The notes: a model not told the origin generated them from the sequence alone. A stretch of 64,000 bases of DNA from JAXLVB01 sp046329195 (GCA_046329195.1 JAXLVB010000002.1:1798001-1862000); one strand, 5' to 3'; positions 8,947 through 17,308 are shown, counted from the first letter of the stretch. Numbers and translations: made by a program.

Positions 8947-10446
8947 TTACCATTTTGCTCTATTCTTACGCCAATTACTTTGGCTCGCTGAAGTTGTTTG
9001 TTGTGAGGCTGGAGCCGATGCCTTGTTGTTAATCAATTGACTAGCCAAAAGTGCTGCCACCACGGCTTCGTCTGGGTCCATAGGATTATCCAACAGGTCG
9101 GGGGTAAAGTATAAACTAATGAATCGAGTGTCAAACTGACCCGACAAGAAAGCCTCGTGACGCATCACAAATTTGCAGAATGGAAGAGTGGTGGCCACGC
9201 CTGTCAACTGGTACTCATCAATGGCACGAACCATTTTATCAATGGCTTCTTGTCGGTCTTCGCCGTAGGTGATGAGCTTGGCAATCATCGGGTCGTAGAA
9301 GATGGGGATGGTCATGCCTTCTTCCATGCCGTCGTCCACCCGTACGCCATTGCCTTGCGGACGCACATAGGTGGTCAGGGTGCCAACGTCGGGCAAGAAA
9401 TTATTGCGGGGGTCTTCGGCACACACCCGAATCTCGACCGCATGGCCGTGAATAGACAGGTCTTCTTGCTTCATCGGAAGGGGTTTGCCTTCGGCTACAT
9501 AAATCATCTGTTTTACCAAGTCAACGCCTGTAATCATCTCTGTAACAGGATGTTCAACTTGCAAGCGAGTATTCATTTCCAAGAAATAGAAGTTGAGTTG
9601 GTCATCTACAATAAACTCAACCGTTCCGGCACCGTAATAATGACAAGCTTTGGCCACGTTAACGGCACATGTACCCATCGCCTCTCGAATCGCTGGCGTT
9701 AGCACGGCAGAGGGAGCTTCTTCAACTACTTTTTGGTGACGGCGCTGAATCGAGCATTCTCGCTCAAACAAATGCACCACATTGCCATATTGGTCTCCAA
9801 GCACCTGAATTTCAATATGTTTTGGCGAAGTGATGTATTTCTCAATGAATACCGAGCCATCTCCAAACGATGCAATGGCTTCGCTCACGGCACGATCCAT
9901 TTGCTCGTCAAATTCGTCTTCTTGATTAACCACTCGCATCCCCTTGCCACCACCACCCGCCGAGGCTTTAATCAGAATCGGATAACCCACTTCGGCGGCA
10001 ATTCGTTTGGCCTCCGTTTTATCGGTAATGGCCTCGTCCACACCAGGCACCAACGGAACATTCATACGGCGAGCCGCTTGCTTGGCGGCAATTTTACTAC
10101 CCATCATCTCGATACTTTCGGGCGAAGGACCGATAAAAATCAAACCCGCCTCCCGAACTTTTCGAGCAAAATCAGCATTTTCGGACAAAAAACCATAGCC
10201 CGGATGAATGGCATCTACTCCTAGTTGATGGCAAATCTGAATGATTTTGTCGCCTAGTAAATACGACTCTTTAGAGGGAGGAGGGCCTACACAAACCGCT
10301 TCATCTGCAAACCGAACATGAGGAGAGTTACGGTCGGCTTCCGAATAGATTGCTACAGTTTTGATACCCATTTCACGAGCAGTACGCATCACACGCAAGG
10401 CTATTTCACCCCGATTGGCAACAAGAATTTTTTGAATTGTAGGCAT
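8947..10446 (-). CDS. accC: Biotin carboxylase (acetyl-CoA carboxylase subunit or a relative)
   Basis: A 499-residue ATP-grasp enzyme that carboxylates the biotin on a carrier protein, the first half-reaction of acetyl-CoA carboxylase. Visible parts are the N-terminal domain starting KILVANRGEIALRV, the glycine-rich ATP loop ASAGGGGKGM (161-170), and the catalytic segment EMNTRLQVEHPVTE (290-303). Typical AccC ends near residue 450. Here about 45 further residues, rich in Ala, Ser and Gln, form a low-complexity tail with no lysine context for biotin, so it is not a fused carrier. No accB or carboxyltransferase gene is adjacent, so it could instead serve propionyl- or another acyl-CoA carboxylase. 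Confidence 0.9.
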   Translation of the reverse strand: MPTIQKILVANRGEIALRVMRTAREMGIKTVAIYSEADRNSPHVRFADEAVCVGPPPSKESYLLGDKIIQICHQLGVDAIHPGYGFLSENADFARKVREAGLIFIGPSPESIEMMGSKIAAKQAARRMNVPLVPGVDEAITDKTEAKRIAAEVGYPILIKASAGGGGKGMRVVNQEDEFDEQMDRAVSEAIASFGDGSVFIEKYITSPKHIEIQVLGDQYGNVVHLFERECSIQRRHQKVVEEAPSAVLTPAIREAMGTCAVNVAKACHYYGAGTVEFIVDDQLNFYFLEMNTRLQVEHPVTEMITGVDLVKQMIYVAEGKPLPMKQEDLSIHGHAVEIRVCAEDPRNNFLPDVGTLTTYVRPQGNGVRVDDGMEEGMTIPIFYDPMIAKLITYGEDRQEAIDKMVRAIDEYQLTGVATTLPFCKFVMRHEAFLSGQFDTRFISLYFTPDLLDNPMDPDEAVVAALLASQLINNKASAPASQQTTSASQSNWRKNRAKW

Positions 10447-10515
10447 TGGTTTGAGAGCATCTTCCAGTCACGAAACTAAAAGTTATGAGTTGGAAGAAAT
10501 GGAGATTTTTTTGCT

Positions 10516-10546
10516 CAAATATAAAGCAACTATGCCTTGCTCCCAA
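10516..10546 (-). promoter_or_regulatory. Predicted promoter of accC
   Basis: On the minus strand, TTG (10544-10546), a 20-nt spacer and TATATTTG (10516-10523) match the Bacteroidota housekeeping pattern well. The predicted leader before the ATG at 10446 is about 60 nt. Confidence 0.65.
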
Positions 10547-10679
10547 TTTTTAAAACAAGACTTTCTATTTATCTGTCAATCAAGGCTTAATCCCCTTTTA
10601 AAGTTCAAAAAATCAAAGAAAATCACTTGGTAAAGTACAATGAAGCCAAGTCGCAATCACTGCATTTTGTTTAAATCTG

Positions 10680-10687
10680 TATCTTTG
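10680..10687 (+). promoter_or_regulatory. Predicted -7 element of the GTP cyclohydrolase II-like gene
   Basis: TATCTTTG matches TAnnTTTG exactly, but no TTG lies 19-21 nt upstream, so confidence is limited. It would give a leader of roughly 100 nt before the ATG at 10795. I saw no FMN-riboswitch core in that leader. Confidence 0.4.
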
Positions 10688-10794
10688 TTTGGTTCATTTA
10701 GGCTGGTGCTCACCCAGTTTTGGGTATTCTTTCAGTTCAAAGCCAAATGTTGATTTTACTGGGTTAACTCCACCAATCTTGTTAGAACATTATC

Positions 10795-11307
10795 ATGATT
10801 ATACAACTTGCAGAAGGCCCCCTTCGTACTCGATTCGGCGAGTACAGAGAAGTGTTATTTTACGATGGTCAAAAAGAATCGCTTGCCCTTATTATGGGTC
10901 ACATTCAGGACCAAGACGACGTACTGTGTCGTGTTCATTCCTCTTGCATTTTTGGGCATTACTTCAACGGCATTGAGTGCGACTGTCGAGAGCAAATGGA
11001 AATTTCCCAACAACTTATTCAACAAGCTGGTCGGGGGATCATTATTCTATTGGACCAAGAAGGCAAAGGCAATGGTCACTTTGCCTTGCTCAAAAGTGTA
11101 GAATTCAAGCGACAAGGCATAGCCCAAGCCGATGCTTATGAGGCAGTTGGTTTCAAGAAAGATGCACGAGATTTTAGTGCAGCGGCCAAAATCTTGAATC
11201 ATTTGGGGGTTAAATCCGTTGAGATGCTAACTGACAATCCTCGTAAAACCGAAACCCTTACTCAACACGGTGTATTGGTATCAGGAATTCGTAAAATTGC
11301 TATTTGA
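10795..11307 (+). CDS. GTP cyclohydrolase II family protein, divergent active site
   Basis: A 170-residue protein of the RibA fold. The zinc triad is intact (Cys51 in HSSC, Cys62 and Cys64 in ECDC), as are the QEG loop (88-90), the KDARDF segment with Asp123 and Arg125, and the C-terminal LTDNPRKTETL motif. A gapless alignment by eye to E. coli RibA shows Val102 where RibA has the catalytic Tyr105, and Lys91 where it has Arg94. The protein is also shorter than RibA (196 residues). The cyclohydrolase fold and metal site are probably functional, but ordinary production of the riboflavin precursor is doubtful. No riboflavin genes are adjacent. The next genes encode DUF2911 and VOC proteins on the same strand. 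Confidence 0.85.
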   Translation: MIIQLAEGPLRTRFGEYREVLFYDGQKESLALIMGHIQDQDDVLCRVHSSCIFGHYFNGIECDCREQMEISQQLIQQAGRGIIILLDQEGKGNGHFALLKSVEFKRQGIAQADAYEAVGFKKDARDFSAAAKILNHLGVKSVEMLTDNPRKTETLTQHGVLVSGIRKIAI

Positions 11308-11339
11308 ATTAAAATCCTCTATTCTAAACCATTCATTCC

Positions 11340-11885
11340 ATGAAGTATCTCTTGACTTGCCTTTTTGTAAGTGCCGCTGTATTGAGTACTTGGGCACAAA
11401 CGTTCCGAAATCCAGACAAAAGCCCTATGGATTTGGCGTATTTCCCCGACAATTTTGCCCACGATCGCAAAGGCGATGAAAAAGCGCTCGTTCGGGTCAT
11501 GTATAGCCGCCCTATCAAAAATGGCCGAGAAGTGTTTGGTAAATTAGTGCCGTATGACAAAGTATGGCGCACGGGAGCCAATGAGAATACCGAAATCAAA
11601 TTTTATCAAGATGCTACCATTCAAGGCAAAAATGTAAAAGCGGGTACGTATTCGTTGTTTAGTATTCCAGGCGAAACTGAATGGACCCTCATTCTCAACA
11701 GCGATTTGGACTATTGGGGAGCATTTAAATACAAACAAGAAAACGACGTCATTCGATTTACGGTACCTACCAAGAAGTTAGAAACACCCATTGAGTCGTT
11801 CTCAATTCAATTCCCCAAAGGAAAAGAAGCCATTTTGCAGATGGCTTGGGACAATGTGATGATCGAATTACCGATTTCGTTCTAA
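11340..11885 (+). CDS. DUF2911 family exported protein
   Basis: A 181-residue protein with a Sec signal peptide (residues 1-19, ending STWAQ). The body matches DUF2911: MYSRPIKNGREVFGKLVPYDKVWRTGANE at about 56-84, with the invariant VWRTGANE, followed by the AGTYSLFSIPGE motif and a beta-rich C-terminus. The function of the family is unknown. It is common in Bacteroidota, often as an exported beta-sandwich. It lies 32 nt after the cyclohydrolase-like gene and 3 nt before the VOC gene, so the three may be cotranscribed. Confidence 0.9.
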   Translation: MKYLLTCLFVSAAVLSTWAQTFRNPDKSPMDLAYFPDNFAHDRKGDEKALVRVMYSRPIKNGREVFGKLVPYDKVWRTGANENTEIKFYQDATIQGKNVKAGTYSLFSIPGETEWTLILNSDLDYWGAFKYKQENDVIRFTVPTKKLETPIESFSIQFPKGKEAILQMAWDNVMIELPISF

Positions 11886-11888
11886 TCA

Positions 11889-12290
11889 ATGAGCACTACT
11901 AAAGCTGTTTTTAAGCAAGCTTGGCCTTACCAACAGGATAAAATGGCACTGCCAGTACAAAATTGCAATCTGGCAGTGTCTTTTTATGAACATTACATGG
12001 GCTTTAACATTGTAGAGTACCAGTCTGGTCATTATCCAGCGGTTATTTTACAACGTGATGATGTACAAATTGGCCTTTGTGAAAATGGGGGCGACCCTAC
12101 TCAAGATGGTTGCTTTTTTGAAGTAGATGACCTAGTCTCCCTACTTAACGAACTAACTTCCAGTGGCTTACAAAAAGAAATATCGAACATAAGCTTCCAA
12201 AATCACGGCGATTCGCTCTGGAAAGTCTTCTTTGTGACTGCTCCTGATGGCTTATGTTATTGCTTCGGAGAGCGCCAACCTACTTCTTGA
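11889..12290 (+). CDS. VOC superfamily protein (glyoxalase/bleomycin-resistance fold)
   Basis: A 133-residue protein with the paired beta-alpha-beta-beta-beta modules of vicinal-oxygen-chelate proteins. The pattern LPVQNCNLAVSFYEHYMGFNIVEY near residues 18-41 opens the first module and the VTAPDGLCYCFGE segment closes the second. Substrate and metal use cannot be assigned. It starts 3 nt after the DUF2911 stop, so it is probably translated from the same message. Confidence 0.82.
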   Translation: MSTTKAVFKQAWPYQQDKMALPVQNCNLAVSFYEHYMGFNIVEYQSGHYPAVILQRDDVQIGLCENGGDPTQDGCFFEVDDLVSLLNELTSSGLQKEISNISFQNHGDSLWKVFFVTAPDGLCYCFGERQPTS

Positions 12291-12379
12291 TTGCTCTAAA
12301 TTAGATTCCTGTTTTTGCGAAAACCAACGTCCTTTCCAAAACGATTTGGTCGAACCTGTGTACACTCCACAATTAACAA

Positions 12380-12411
12380 TTTGGTAATGCTTTCAAAAAT
12401 CATTATCTTTG
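12380..12411 (+). promoter_or_regulatory. Predicted promoter of the alpha-oxoamine synthase gene
   Basis: TTTG (12380-12383), a 20-nt spacer and TATCTTTG (12404-12411) are a near-perfect Bacteroidota promoter. The -7 element covers the TTG at 12409 that would start the longest frame, so translation must begin further downstream. Confidence 0.75.
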
Positions 12412-12462
12412 CCCAAAATCTGGTACTTTTCCGCTAAAAACTTCTTAAAAAAGCATAATACT

Positions 12463-13716
12463 GTGGATATTTTCGAGAAAGTCGTCAATAACATGGGGCC
12501 AATTGGTCAACATGCAAAGTGGGCTCACCACTATTATTCATTCCCTAAGCTTACGGGCGAACTGGGGCCACACATGAACTTCAACGGGCAACGAATGCTC
12601 AACTGGTCGCTCAACAATTACTTGGGGCTTGGCAACATGCCCGAAGTACGAGAAGCCGATGCCAAAGCTGCTGCTGACTGGGGTTTGGCTTATCCAATGG
12701 GCGCTCGGATGATGTCGGGAAACTCTGACCTTCACGAAGCATTTGAAAAACAACTAGCCACTTATGTAGGCAAAGAAGATGCCTTCTTGCTCAACTTTGG
12801 TTACCAAGGTGTCATGTCGGTGGTTGACTCGATGGTGGATCGCCATGATGTGATTGTCTATGATGCCGAGTCGCATGCTTGCTTAATTGATGGGGTACGC
12901 CTTCACATGGGGCAAACCTATAAGTTCTTGCACAACGACATGGCCAGCCTTGAGAAAAACCTCCAACGAGCTACTCGTATTGTTGACGAAAACAAAAAAG
13001 GAGGCATTTTGGTCATTACAGAAGGCGTTTTCGGAATGTCTGGCAACTTAGGTAAGTTGGATGAGATTGTAGCCTTGAAGAAAAAGTACAATTTCCGTTT
13101 ATTAGTGGACGACGCTCACGGATTTGGCACCATGGGAGCCACGGGTTCGGGTGTGCCTGAGCATTTTGGCGTTCAAGATGGCGTTGATTTGCACTTTTCG
13201 ACCTTTGCCAAGTCAATGGCTTCGATTGGTGCTTTTATTGCTGCCGACCATGACGTCATTATGTACCTCAAATACAACATGCGCTCACAGCTTTATGCTA
13301 AGGCGCTTCCGATGCCACTAGTGGTAGGAGGTATGAAACGCCTCGAATTGATTCAAACTCGCCCTGAATTGCGTCAAAATTTGTGGAAAATCGTCAATGC
13401 TTTGCAAGATGGATTCCGTAAAGCAGGCTTCGATATTGGTGCTACGCAGTCGCCTGTGACGCCTGTGTTTATTCGTGGAGAGTATGACGAAGTCGCTGTA
13501 ACACGCCTTGTTCGTGACCTCCGTGAAAACATGGGGATTTTCTGCTCGATTGTGGTGTATCCTGTTGTGCCAAAGGGAGTTATTATCTTACGGATTATAC
13601 CTACTGCTGCACATACTCTCGAAGACGTTGACTACACAATTGAAGCCTTTTCGAAGTTGAAAGATAAATTACAGTCTGGTTTTTATGCCCAAGCGCCAAC
13701 AATGGCAACTGTATAA
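12463..13716 (+). CDS. PLP-dependent alpha-oxoamine synthase, probable serine palmitoyltransferase
   Basis: A 417-residue fold-type I PLP enzyme that condenses an amino acid with an acyl-CoA and releases CO2. Seen, numbering from the GTG start, are the DAESHACLIDG segment with the ring-stacking His138, VDDAHGFGT with Asp216 and His219, and the Schiff-base lysine Lys250 in STFAKSMAS. In Bacteroidota the closest role is serine palmitoyltransferase for sphingolipids. A cysteate-using relative for sulfonolipids, or 2-amino-3-ketobutyrate ligase, are alternatives. I chose the GTG at 12463 because the promoter -7 element overlaps the earlier TTG at 12409. An ATG at 12493 would remove conserved N-terminal residues. 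Confidence 0.88.
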   Translation: MDIFEKVVNNMGPIGQHAKWAHHYYSFPKLTGELGPHMNFNGQRMLNWSLNNYLGLGNMPEVREADAKAAADWGLAYPMGARMMSGNSDLHEAFEKQLATYVGKEDAFLLNFGYQGVMSVVDSMVDRHDVIVYDAESHACLIDGVRLHMGQTYKFLHNDMASLEKNLQRATRIVDENKKGGILVITEGVFGMSGNLGKLDEIVALKKKYNFRLLVDDAHGFGTMGATGSGVPEHFGVQDGVDLHFSTFAKSMASIGAFIAADHDVIMYLKYNMRSQLYAKALPMPLVVGGMKRLELIQTRPELRQNLWKIVNALQDGFRKAGFDIGATQSPVTPVFIRGEYDEVAVTRLVRDLRENMGIFCSIVVYPVVPKGVIILRIIPTAAHTLEDVDYTIEAFSKLKDKLQSGFYAQAPTMATV

Positions 13717-13753
13717 TTTCAATATTTTTTTGATATTTTTTTAGGTGAAACTA

Positions 13754-13783
13754 TTGTTTTTTTCAGGAAAATGCTTAAATTTC
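13754..13783 (+). promoter_or_regulatory. Predicted promoter of the histone H1-like gene
   Basis: TTG (13754-13756), 19 nt, then TAAATTTC (13776-13783), one base away from TAnnTTTG. The predicted leader before the ATG at 13846 is about 55 nt. Confidence 0.45.
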
Positions 13784-13845
13784 GGTAGAAATGGCACTTT
13801 TAGTCCAACTATACCAAATTTCTCAAACCAATAAACTCATCTAAA

Positions 13846-14022
13846 ATGAACAAGTTCAACGAAATCAAAAATTTAGTTTTGTCGCTTGAAGCTGACTTTG
13901 AAAAGTTCTATGACAAAGGAAATCAAGCGGCGGGTACTCGTGTTCGTAAAGGAATGCAAGACTTGAAAACGTTGGCTCAAAACATCCGTGCAGAAGTGCA
14001 AGACCTCAAAAATGCGGAATAA
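13846..14022 (+). CDS. Histone H1-like protein, 58 residues
   Basis: A short basic and acidic helical protein starting MNKFNEIKNLVLSLEADF, with the conserved AAGTRVRKGMQDLK segment at 28-41 and a C-terminal helix rich in Glu, Lys and Gln. This is the small Bacteroidota histone H1-like family, present across the phylum and probably abundant. It lacks the long lysine-alanine tail of chlamydial Hc1, and DNA binding is assumed from the family name, not shown. It has its own promoter and a strong terminator, so it is a single-gene unit. Confidence 0.85.
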   Translation: MNKFNEIKNLVLSLEADFEKFYDKGNQAAGTRVRKGMQDLKTLAQNIRAEVQDLKNAE

Positions 14023-14050
14023 TTCTCGTTAGAATTCATTTCTTTAGAAT

Positions 14051-14090
14051 AAAACGGCTTGGAGGTACCTCTAAGCCGTTTTTGTTTTTC
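14051..14090 (+). terminator. Terminator of the histone H1-like gene
   Basis: Stem AAAACGGCTT (14051-14060) with AAGCCGTTTT (14073-14082). The internal GAGGTACCTC extends the helix, and a T-rich tail follows. It lies 29 nt after the stop codon. Confidence 0.85.
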
Positions 14091-14153
14091 TTGGAAAAAT
14101 TCAAAAAGTAGTGCTTATTTGTTGATAAACGTCTCATTTGTCCCTCTCTTTCT

Positions 14154-14858
14154 ATGAACAGCACTACCCAAAAGCCCTTAATTGACCAAAAGCGAATCCA
14201 TCATACCATTTATTTGCTACATAATCGGATTGAAGCTCGCTTTCCTGAAAGCGGTCTTGGCAAAGTCTGTGAAAAGCTCCTCCACATCTCTGAAGAAACG
14301 TCCAAAACAATTGAATGGGTCGAGAAACCGAACTATCTCATTCGTATTCTTTTTGGTTTGTTTTTAGCATTCATGGTCGGCATTTTAATAGTATCGGTTC
14401 AGTCACTCGATATTGATTTTAATCATCTCCAATTGGTTGATTTGGTACAAACCATCGAAGCAGCCACCAACGAAATCGTCTTGATTGGGGCTGGAGTTTT
14501 CTTTTTGTATAGCTATGAAAATCGGATGAAACGAGATAAAATCATCGCCTGCGTCAACGAACTCCGAAGCATCATTCATCTGATTGACCTCCATCAACTT
14601 ACCAAAGACCCGTATGTCTATAAAAACCTTTCGGAGTTTAAGAACTCGACCTTTAGCCCTAAGCGAGAAATGTCGCTGCTAGAGTTGAATCGGTACCTAG
14701 ATTATTGTACCGAAATGTTATCATTGACCAGTAAAATTGGCTTTTTGTATGTTCAGAATTTCAACGATGAAACCTGCACTGCCACCGTCAATGAGTTGGA
14801 GAGCCTGTCGGTAAGTTTGTCTCGAAAAATTTGGCAAAAAATTTCGTTTTTGAAATAA
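14154..14858 (+). CDS. Predicted membrane protein of unknown function
   Basis: A 234-residue protein. Two hydrophobic segments are visible, about 66-84 (LIRILFGLFLAFMVGILIV) and about 108-122 (EIVLIGAGVFFLYSY). The N-terminal 60 residues and the C-terminal 110 residues are charged and helical and probably cytoplasmic. I do not recognise a named family. It lies between the histone H1-like unit and the convergent MATE gene (8 nt from its end) and shows no operon partner. Confidence 0.75.
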   Translation: MNSTTQKPLIDQKRIHHTIYLLHNRIEARFPESGLGKVCEKLLHISEETSKTIEWVEKPNYLIRILFGLFLAFMVGILIVSVQSLDIDFNHLQLVDLVQTIEAATNEIVLIGAGVFFLYSYENRMKRDKIIACVNELRSIIHLIDLHQLTKDPYVYKNLSEFKNSTFSPKREMSLLELNRYLDYCTEMLSLTSKIGFLYVQNFNDETCTATVNELESLSVSLSRKIWQKISFLK

Positions 14859-14866
14859 TCGCCTTC

Positions 14867-16222
14867 TTACAATTTTAGCTGATGAACTCTTCTATAAAAG
14901 CGCCAAGTGAGTAGCACAGCTGCGGCTGTAAGACCTGCAGTTAGGCCAATCCATAAGCCTATGGCGTCCATTTGTTGCACAAAAGTCAGGTAGTAACCTA
15001 CTGGTAATCCTACGCCCCAATAGGCAAACAACGTAACGGCAGTCGGCACATTGACGTCGGCTACGCCTCGCAAAACACCCAAGGCTACGGCCTGAATACC
15101 ATCTGAAAGTTGAAATAAAGCAGCTAATGTGACCAACGTAGCTGCAATCGGCATCACGGCCTCATCCCGAATATACAGCAACACAATCCAGTGATTGCCT
15201 AACAGAAAAATCAATCCGCAAATGAGCATAAAACCAAAACCTAATGCCAATGCTGCTGTTCCGGATTTAATAATGGCACTGCGGCTTCGTTGCCCCAACC
15301 CCTCTCCCACTCGGATCCCACCTGCTGCACCAATGCCTGTTACCATCATGTACGAAACCGAAGATGGGCTAATGGCCACCATATGAGCCGCCAGTTGGTT
15401 CTCGCCTAACCAACCCATCATCACGGCTACAAAAGCGAAAATAGCCACTTCAAAAAAACCTTGAAAACCACTCGGAATACCAATTTTGAATATATAACTC
15501 GTTAGTTGCCATAGTTGAGTCAATTGTTTTTTAGCCTTCAGGTAGTGCCGTATCACTGGGTCTTTGTGTACATACAGGTAGATACCCAAGGCCATGTATA
15601 TTCGAGCCAACAAGGTAGCTACGCCAGCGCCATTCAGCCCCCATTTTGGAAATAACCAAACGCCATTAATTAACAAATGGTTGAATAACACATTGAAAAG
15701 CACGGCAGATAGCGTAATCATCATAGCTACCCGAGTTTGTGAAAGCCCATCGCTTAGCTGCCGAATGGCCAAAAACAAATACATCGGAAAAATCGAGATG
15801 GTAATAATCCAAAGATAAGGAACTGCTAAGTGGCTTACTTTAGGGTTTTGACCAAACCATTCGATATGAAATGACAGAAACAAGATAATCCCTCCGCAAA
15901 CCAACCCCGACAACCATGCTACATAATAGCTTGCTCGATGCAAACGCTGTACTTCAGTGACATCTTGTTGGGCTTTTGCCTTCGAAATCATCGGGGCAAT
16001 GACTCCCAAGGCATTCATTCCTAAAATAGCTATGGTAATAAAAACGGCGTTAGCTATCCCCGAAGCATCTAAAGCAAACTTGGCGTCCACATCTATATGA
16101 CCTACCTGAATGGTATCAGCAACCCCCATGAGCATAATGCCCAGTTGACCTAAAATAATAGGTAAAGCTAAACGGAACGTGTGTTGGATTTCGGAACGGT
16201 ACAGACGATAAATAACTTGCAT
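14867..16222 (-). CDS. MATE family multidrug/sodium exporter
   Basis: A 451-residue inner-membrane transporter with about 12 hydrophobic segments in two similar halves. The first half opens FRLALPIILGQLGIMLMGVADTIQVGH, a signature of NorM-type MATE proteins, and the second half contains the matching GIPSGFQGFFEVAIFAFVAVMMG motif. It should export cationic compounds in exchange for Na+ or H+. Substrates are unknown. I chose the ATG at 16222 (MQVIYRLYRSE), where the family begins. A frame from 16285 adds 21 residues without a membrane or family signal. It is divergent from the DUF4290-murA unit. Confidence 0.9.
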   Translation of the reverse strand: MQVIYRLYRSEIQHTFRLALPIILGQLGIMLMGVADTIQVGHIDVDAKFALDASGIANAVFITIAILGMNALGVIAPMISKAKAQQDVTEVQRLHRASYYVAWLSGLVCGGIILFLSFHIEWFGQNPKVSHLAVPYLWIITISIFPMYLFLAIRQLSDGLSQTRVAMMITLSAVLFNVLFNHLLINGVWLFPKWGLNGAGVATLLARIYMALGIYLYVHKDPVIRHYLKAKKQLTQLWQLTSYIFKIGIPSGFQGFFEVAIFAFVAVMMGWLGENQLAAHMVAISPSSVSYMMVTGIGAAGGIRVGEGLGQRSRSAIIKSGTAALALGFGFMLICGLIFLLGNHWIVLLYIRDEAVMPIAATLVTLAALFQLSDGIQAVALGVLRGVADVNVPTAVTLFAYWGVGLPVGYYLTFVQQMDAIGLWIGLTAGLTAAAVLLTWRFYRRVHQLKL

Positions 16223-16309
16223 GGTAGGTGGCTTTGTCATTTCCCAACAACAGAATCCCAACAAATCGTTCCGAAAAGCCAGCATTTGAAGCTCTAATCT
16301 TGCGTAACG

Positions 16310-16339
16310 TTGTTGTTGAGTGATTTATTATTATATTTG
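16310..16339 (+). promoter_or_regulatory. Predicted promoter of the DUF4290 gene
   Basis: TTG (16310-16312), a 19-nt spacer and TATATTTG (16332-16339). Transcription should start near 16346, which leaves about 17 nt before the TTG codon used as the likely start at 16363. Confidence 0.6.
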
Positions 16340-16362
16340 CCCAAAACCTAACCTATCTTCCC

Positions 16363-17076
16363 TTGAAAGAATACGGCAGCAACGTACAAAAATTAGTGGA
16401 CCATCTGATTACGGTCGAAGACCGTGAGAAACGCACCCGCTTCGCTTATATGTTGGTTGAACTGATGCGCCAGATTCATCCCAACATGAAAGATAACCAA
16501 GACTATTACAACAAACTTTGGGATGATTTATACATCATGTCAAGGTTTAAGTTGGATGTAGATAGCCCATTCCCTCCGCCCAGCCCAGAGGCATTAGGCA
16601 AAAAACCCAAGCAAGTTCCTTACAATACCCATGATCTCCGATATCGGCATTATGGGCGTAATTTAGAGTTATTGGTCGAAAAAGCGATTATTACCGAAGC
16701 CCCCGAAGAACGGCTGGCTTTTGTGGCTTATATTGTTCGGATGATGAAGAGCTTTTATACCGCTTGGAATAGGGACAACGTGGACGACAAAGGGATTTTT
16801 CAGCAACTTCGGGAAATGTCGGACGGAAAACTCCACGACGAACTCGAAATCTTGCGTTATGGCGGTATGATTGACGCCGTACCGAGAGACCGCTATAATC
16901 CCAACTACAATAATACGAATCGGCCTACAGCACCCGTTAGCAATATCACCATGCCGAACCGGAATCAAGGTAATAATCATCACCGTCGGAATAACCAAAA
17001 TAATACGAACAATCGGAATCAGCCCAATAACCGAAACAATAACCTCAATAACAATAATAATCGTCGACGGAAATAA
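16363..17076 (+). CDS. DUF4290 protein with Asn/Arg-rich tail
   Basis: A 237-residue protein. Residues 1-175 match DUF4290 (EYGSNVQKLVDHLITVEDREKR at the start, KLWDDLYIMSRFKLDVDSPFP at 51-71, then a second repeat of the same helical unit, YGRNLELLVEKAI). Residues 178-237 are an extremely Asn- and Arg-rich disordered tail ending NNNNRRRK. The function is unknown. The gene sits next to murA in many Bacteroidota, as here. No ATG fits the conserved N-terminus: a TTG at 16363, just after the predicted transcription start, is the most likely start codon. A role in RNA or ribosome contact is only suggested by the tail. Confidence 0.85.
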   Translation: MKEYGSNVQKLVDHLITVEDREKRTRFAYMLVELMRQIHPNMKDNQDYYNKLWDDLYIMSRFKLDVDSPFPPPSPEALGKKPKQVPYNTHDLRYRHYGRNLELLVEKAIITEAPEERLAFVAYIVRMMKSFYTAWNRDNVDDKGIFQQLREMSDGKLHDELEILRYGGMIDAVPRDRYNPNYNNTNRPTAPVSNITMPNRNQGNNHHRRNNQNNTNNRNQPNNRNNNLNNNNNRRRK

Positions 17077-17211
17077 TACAAAGAGGCAAGAAACCATGAA
17101 CTGTTAGACAAGAGACCATAAGACGATAGGTATCTGTATTGTTCTTCGGGTGTGGTATTAAAATCATTTATCAACCCTTTTGGCAGCCAACAATTACTCA
17201 ATTTTACAAAG

Positions 17212-17238
17212 TGGTAGGTATGCCCTACCATTTTTTTT
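17212..17238 (+). terminator. Terminator after the DUF4290 gene
   Basis: Stem TGGTAGG (17212-17218) with CCTACCA (17224-17230), a 5-nt loop and an 8-T run. It lies about 135 nt past the DUF4290 stop and about 70 nt before murA, so murA probably has its own promoter as well. Confidence 0.75.
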
Positions 17239-17308
17239 AAAGTTCCATTGCAGTTTTGCTAAAAACTACGGAATCTTGTCTATTGAACTATAAATTAAAC
17301 ATTTTCGG

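Noticed and set aside
9157..9702. 181-codon frame antisense to accC
   Set aside because: It lies entirely inside the strongly supported biotin carboxylase gene and its translation is low-complexity His/Asn/Phe-rich, as expected of an antisense shadow.
9733..10224. 163-codon frame antisense to accC
   Set aside because: Same reason: fully inside accC, no family motif, composition of a reversed coding strand.
10688..10794. Riboswitch (FMN type) before the GTP cyclohydrolase II-like gene
   Set aside because: The conserved core of the FMN aptamer is not recognisable and the leader is too short for it; only a small CTGG/CCAG hairpin is seen.
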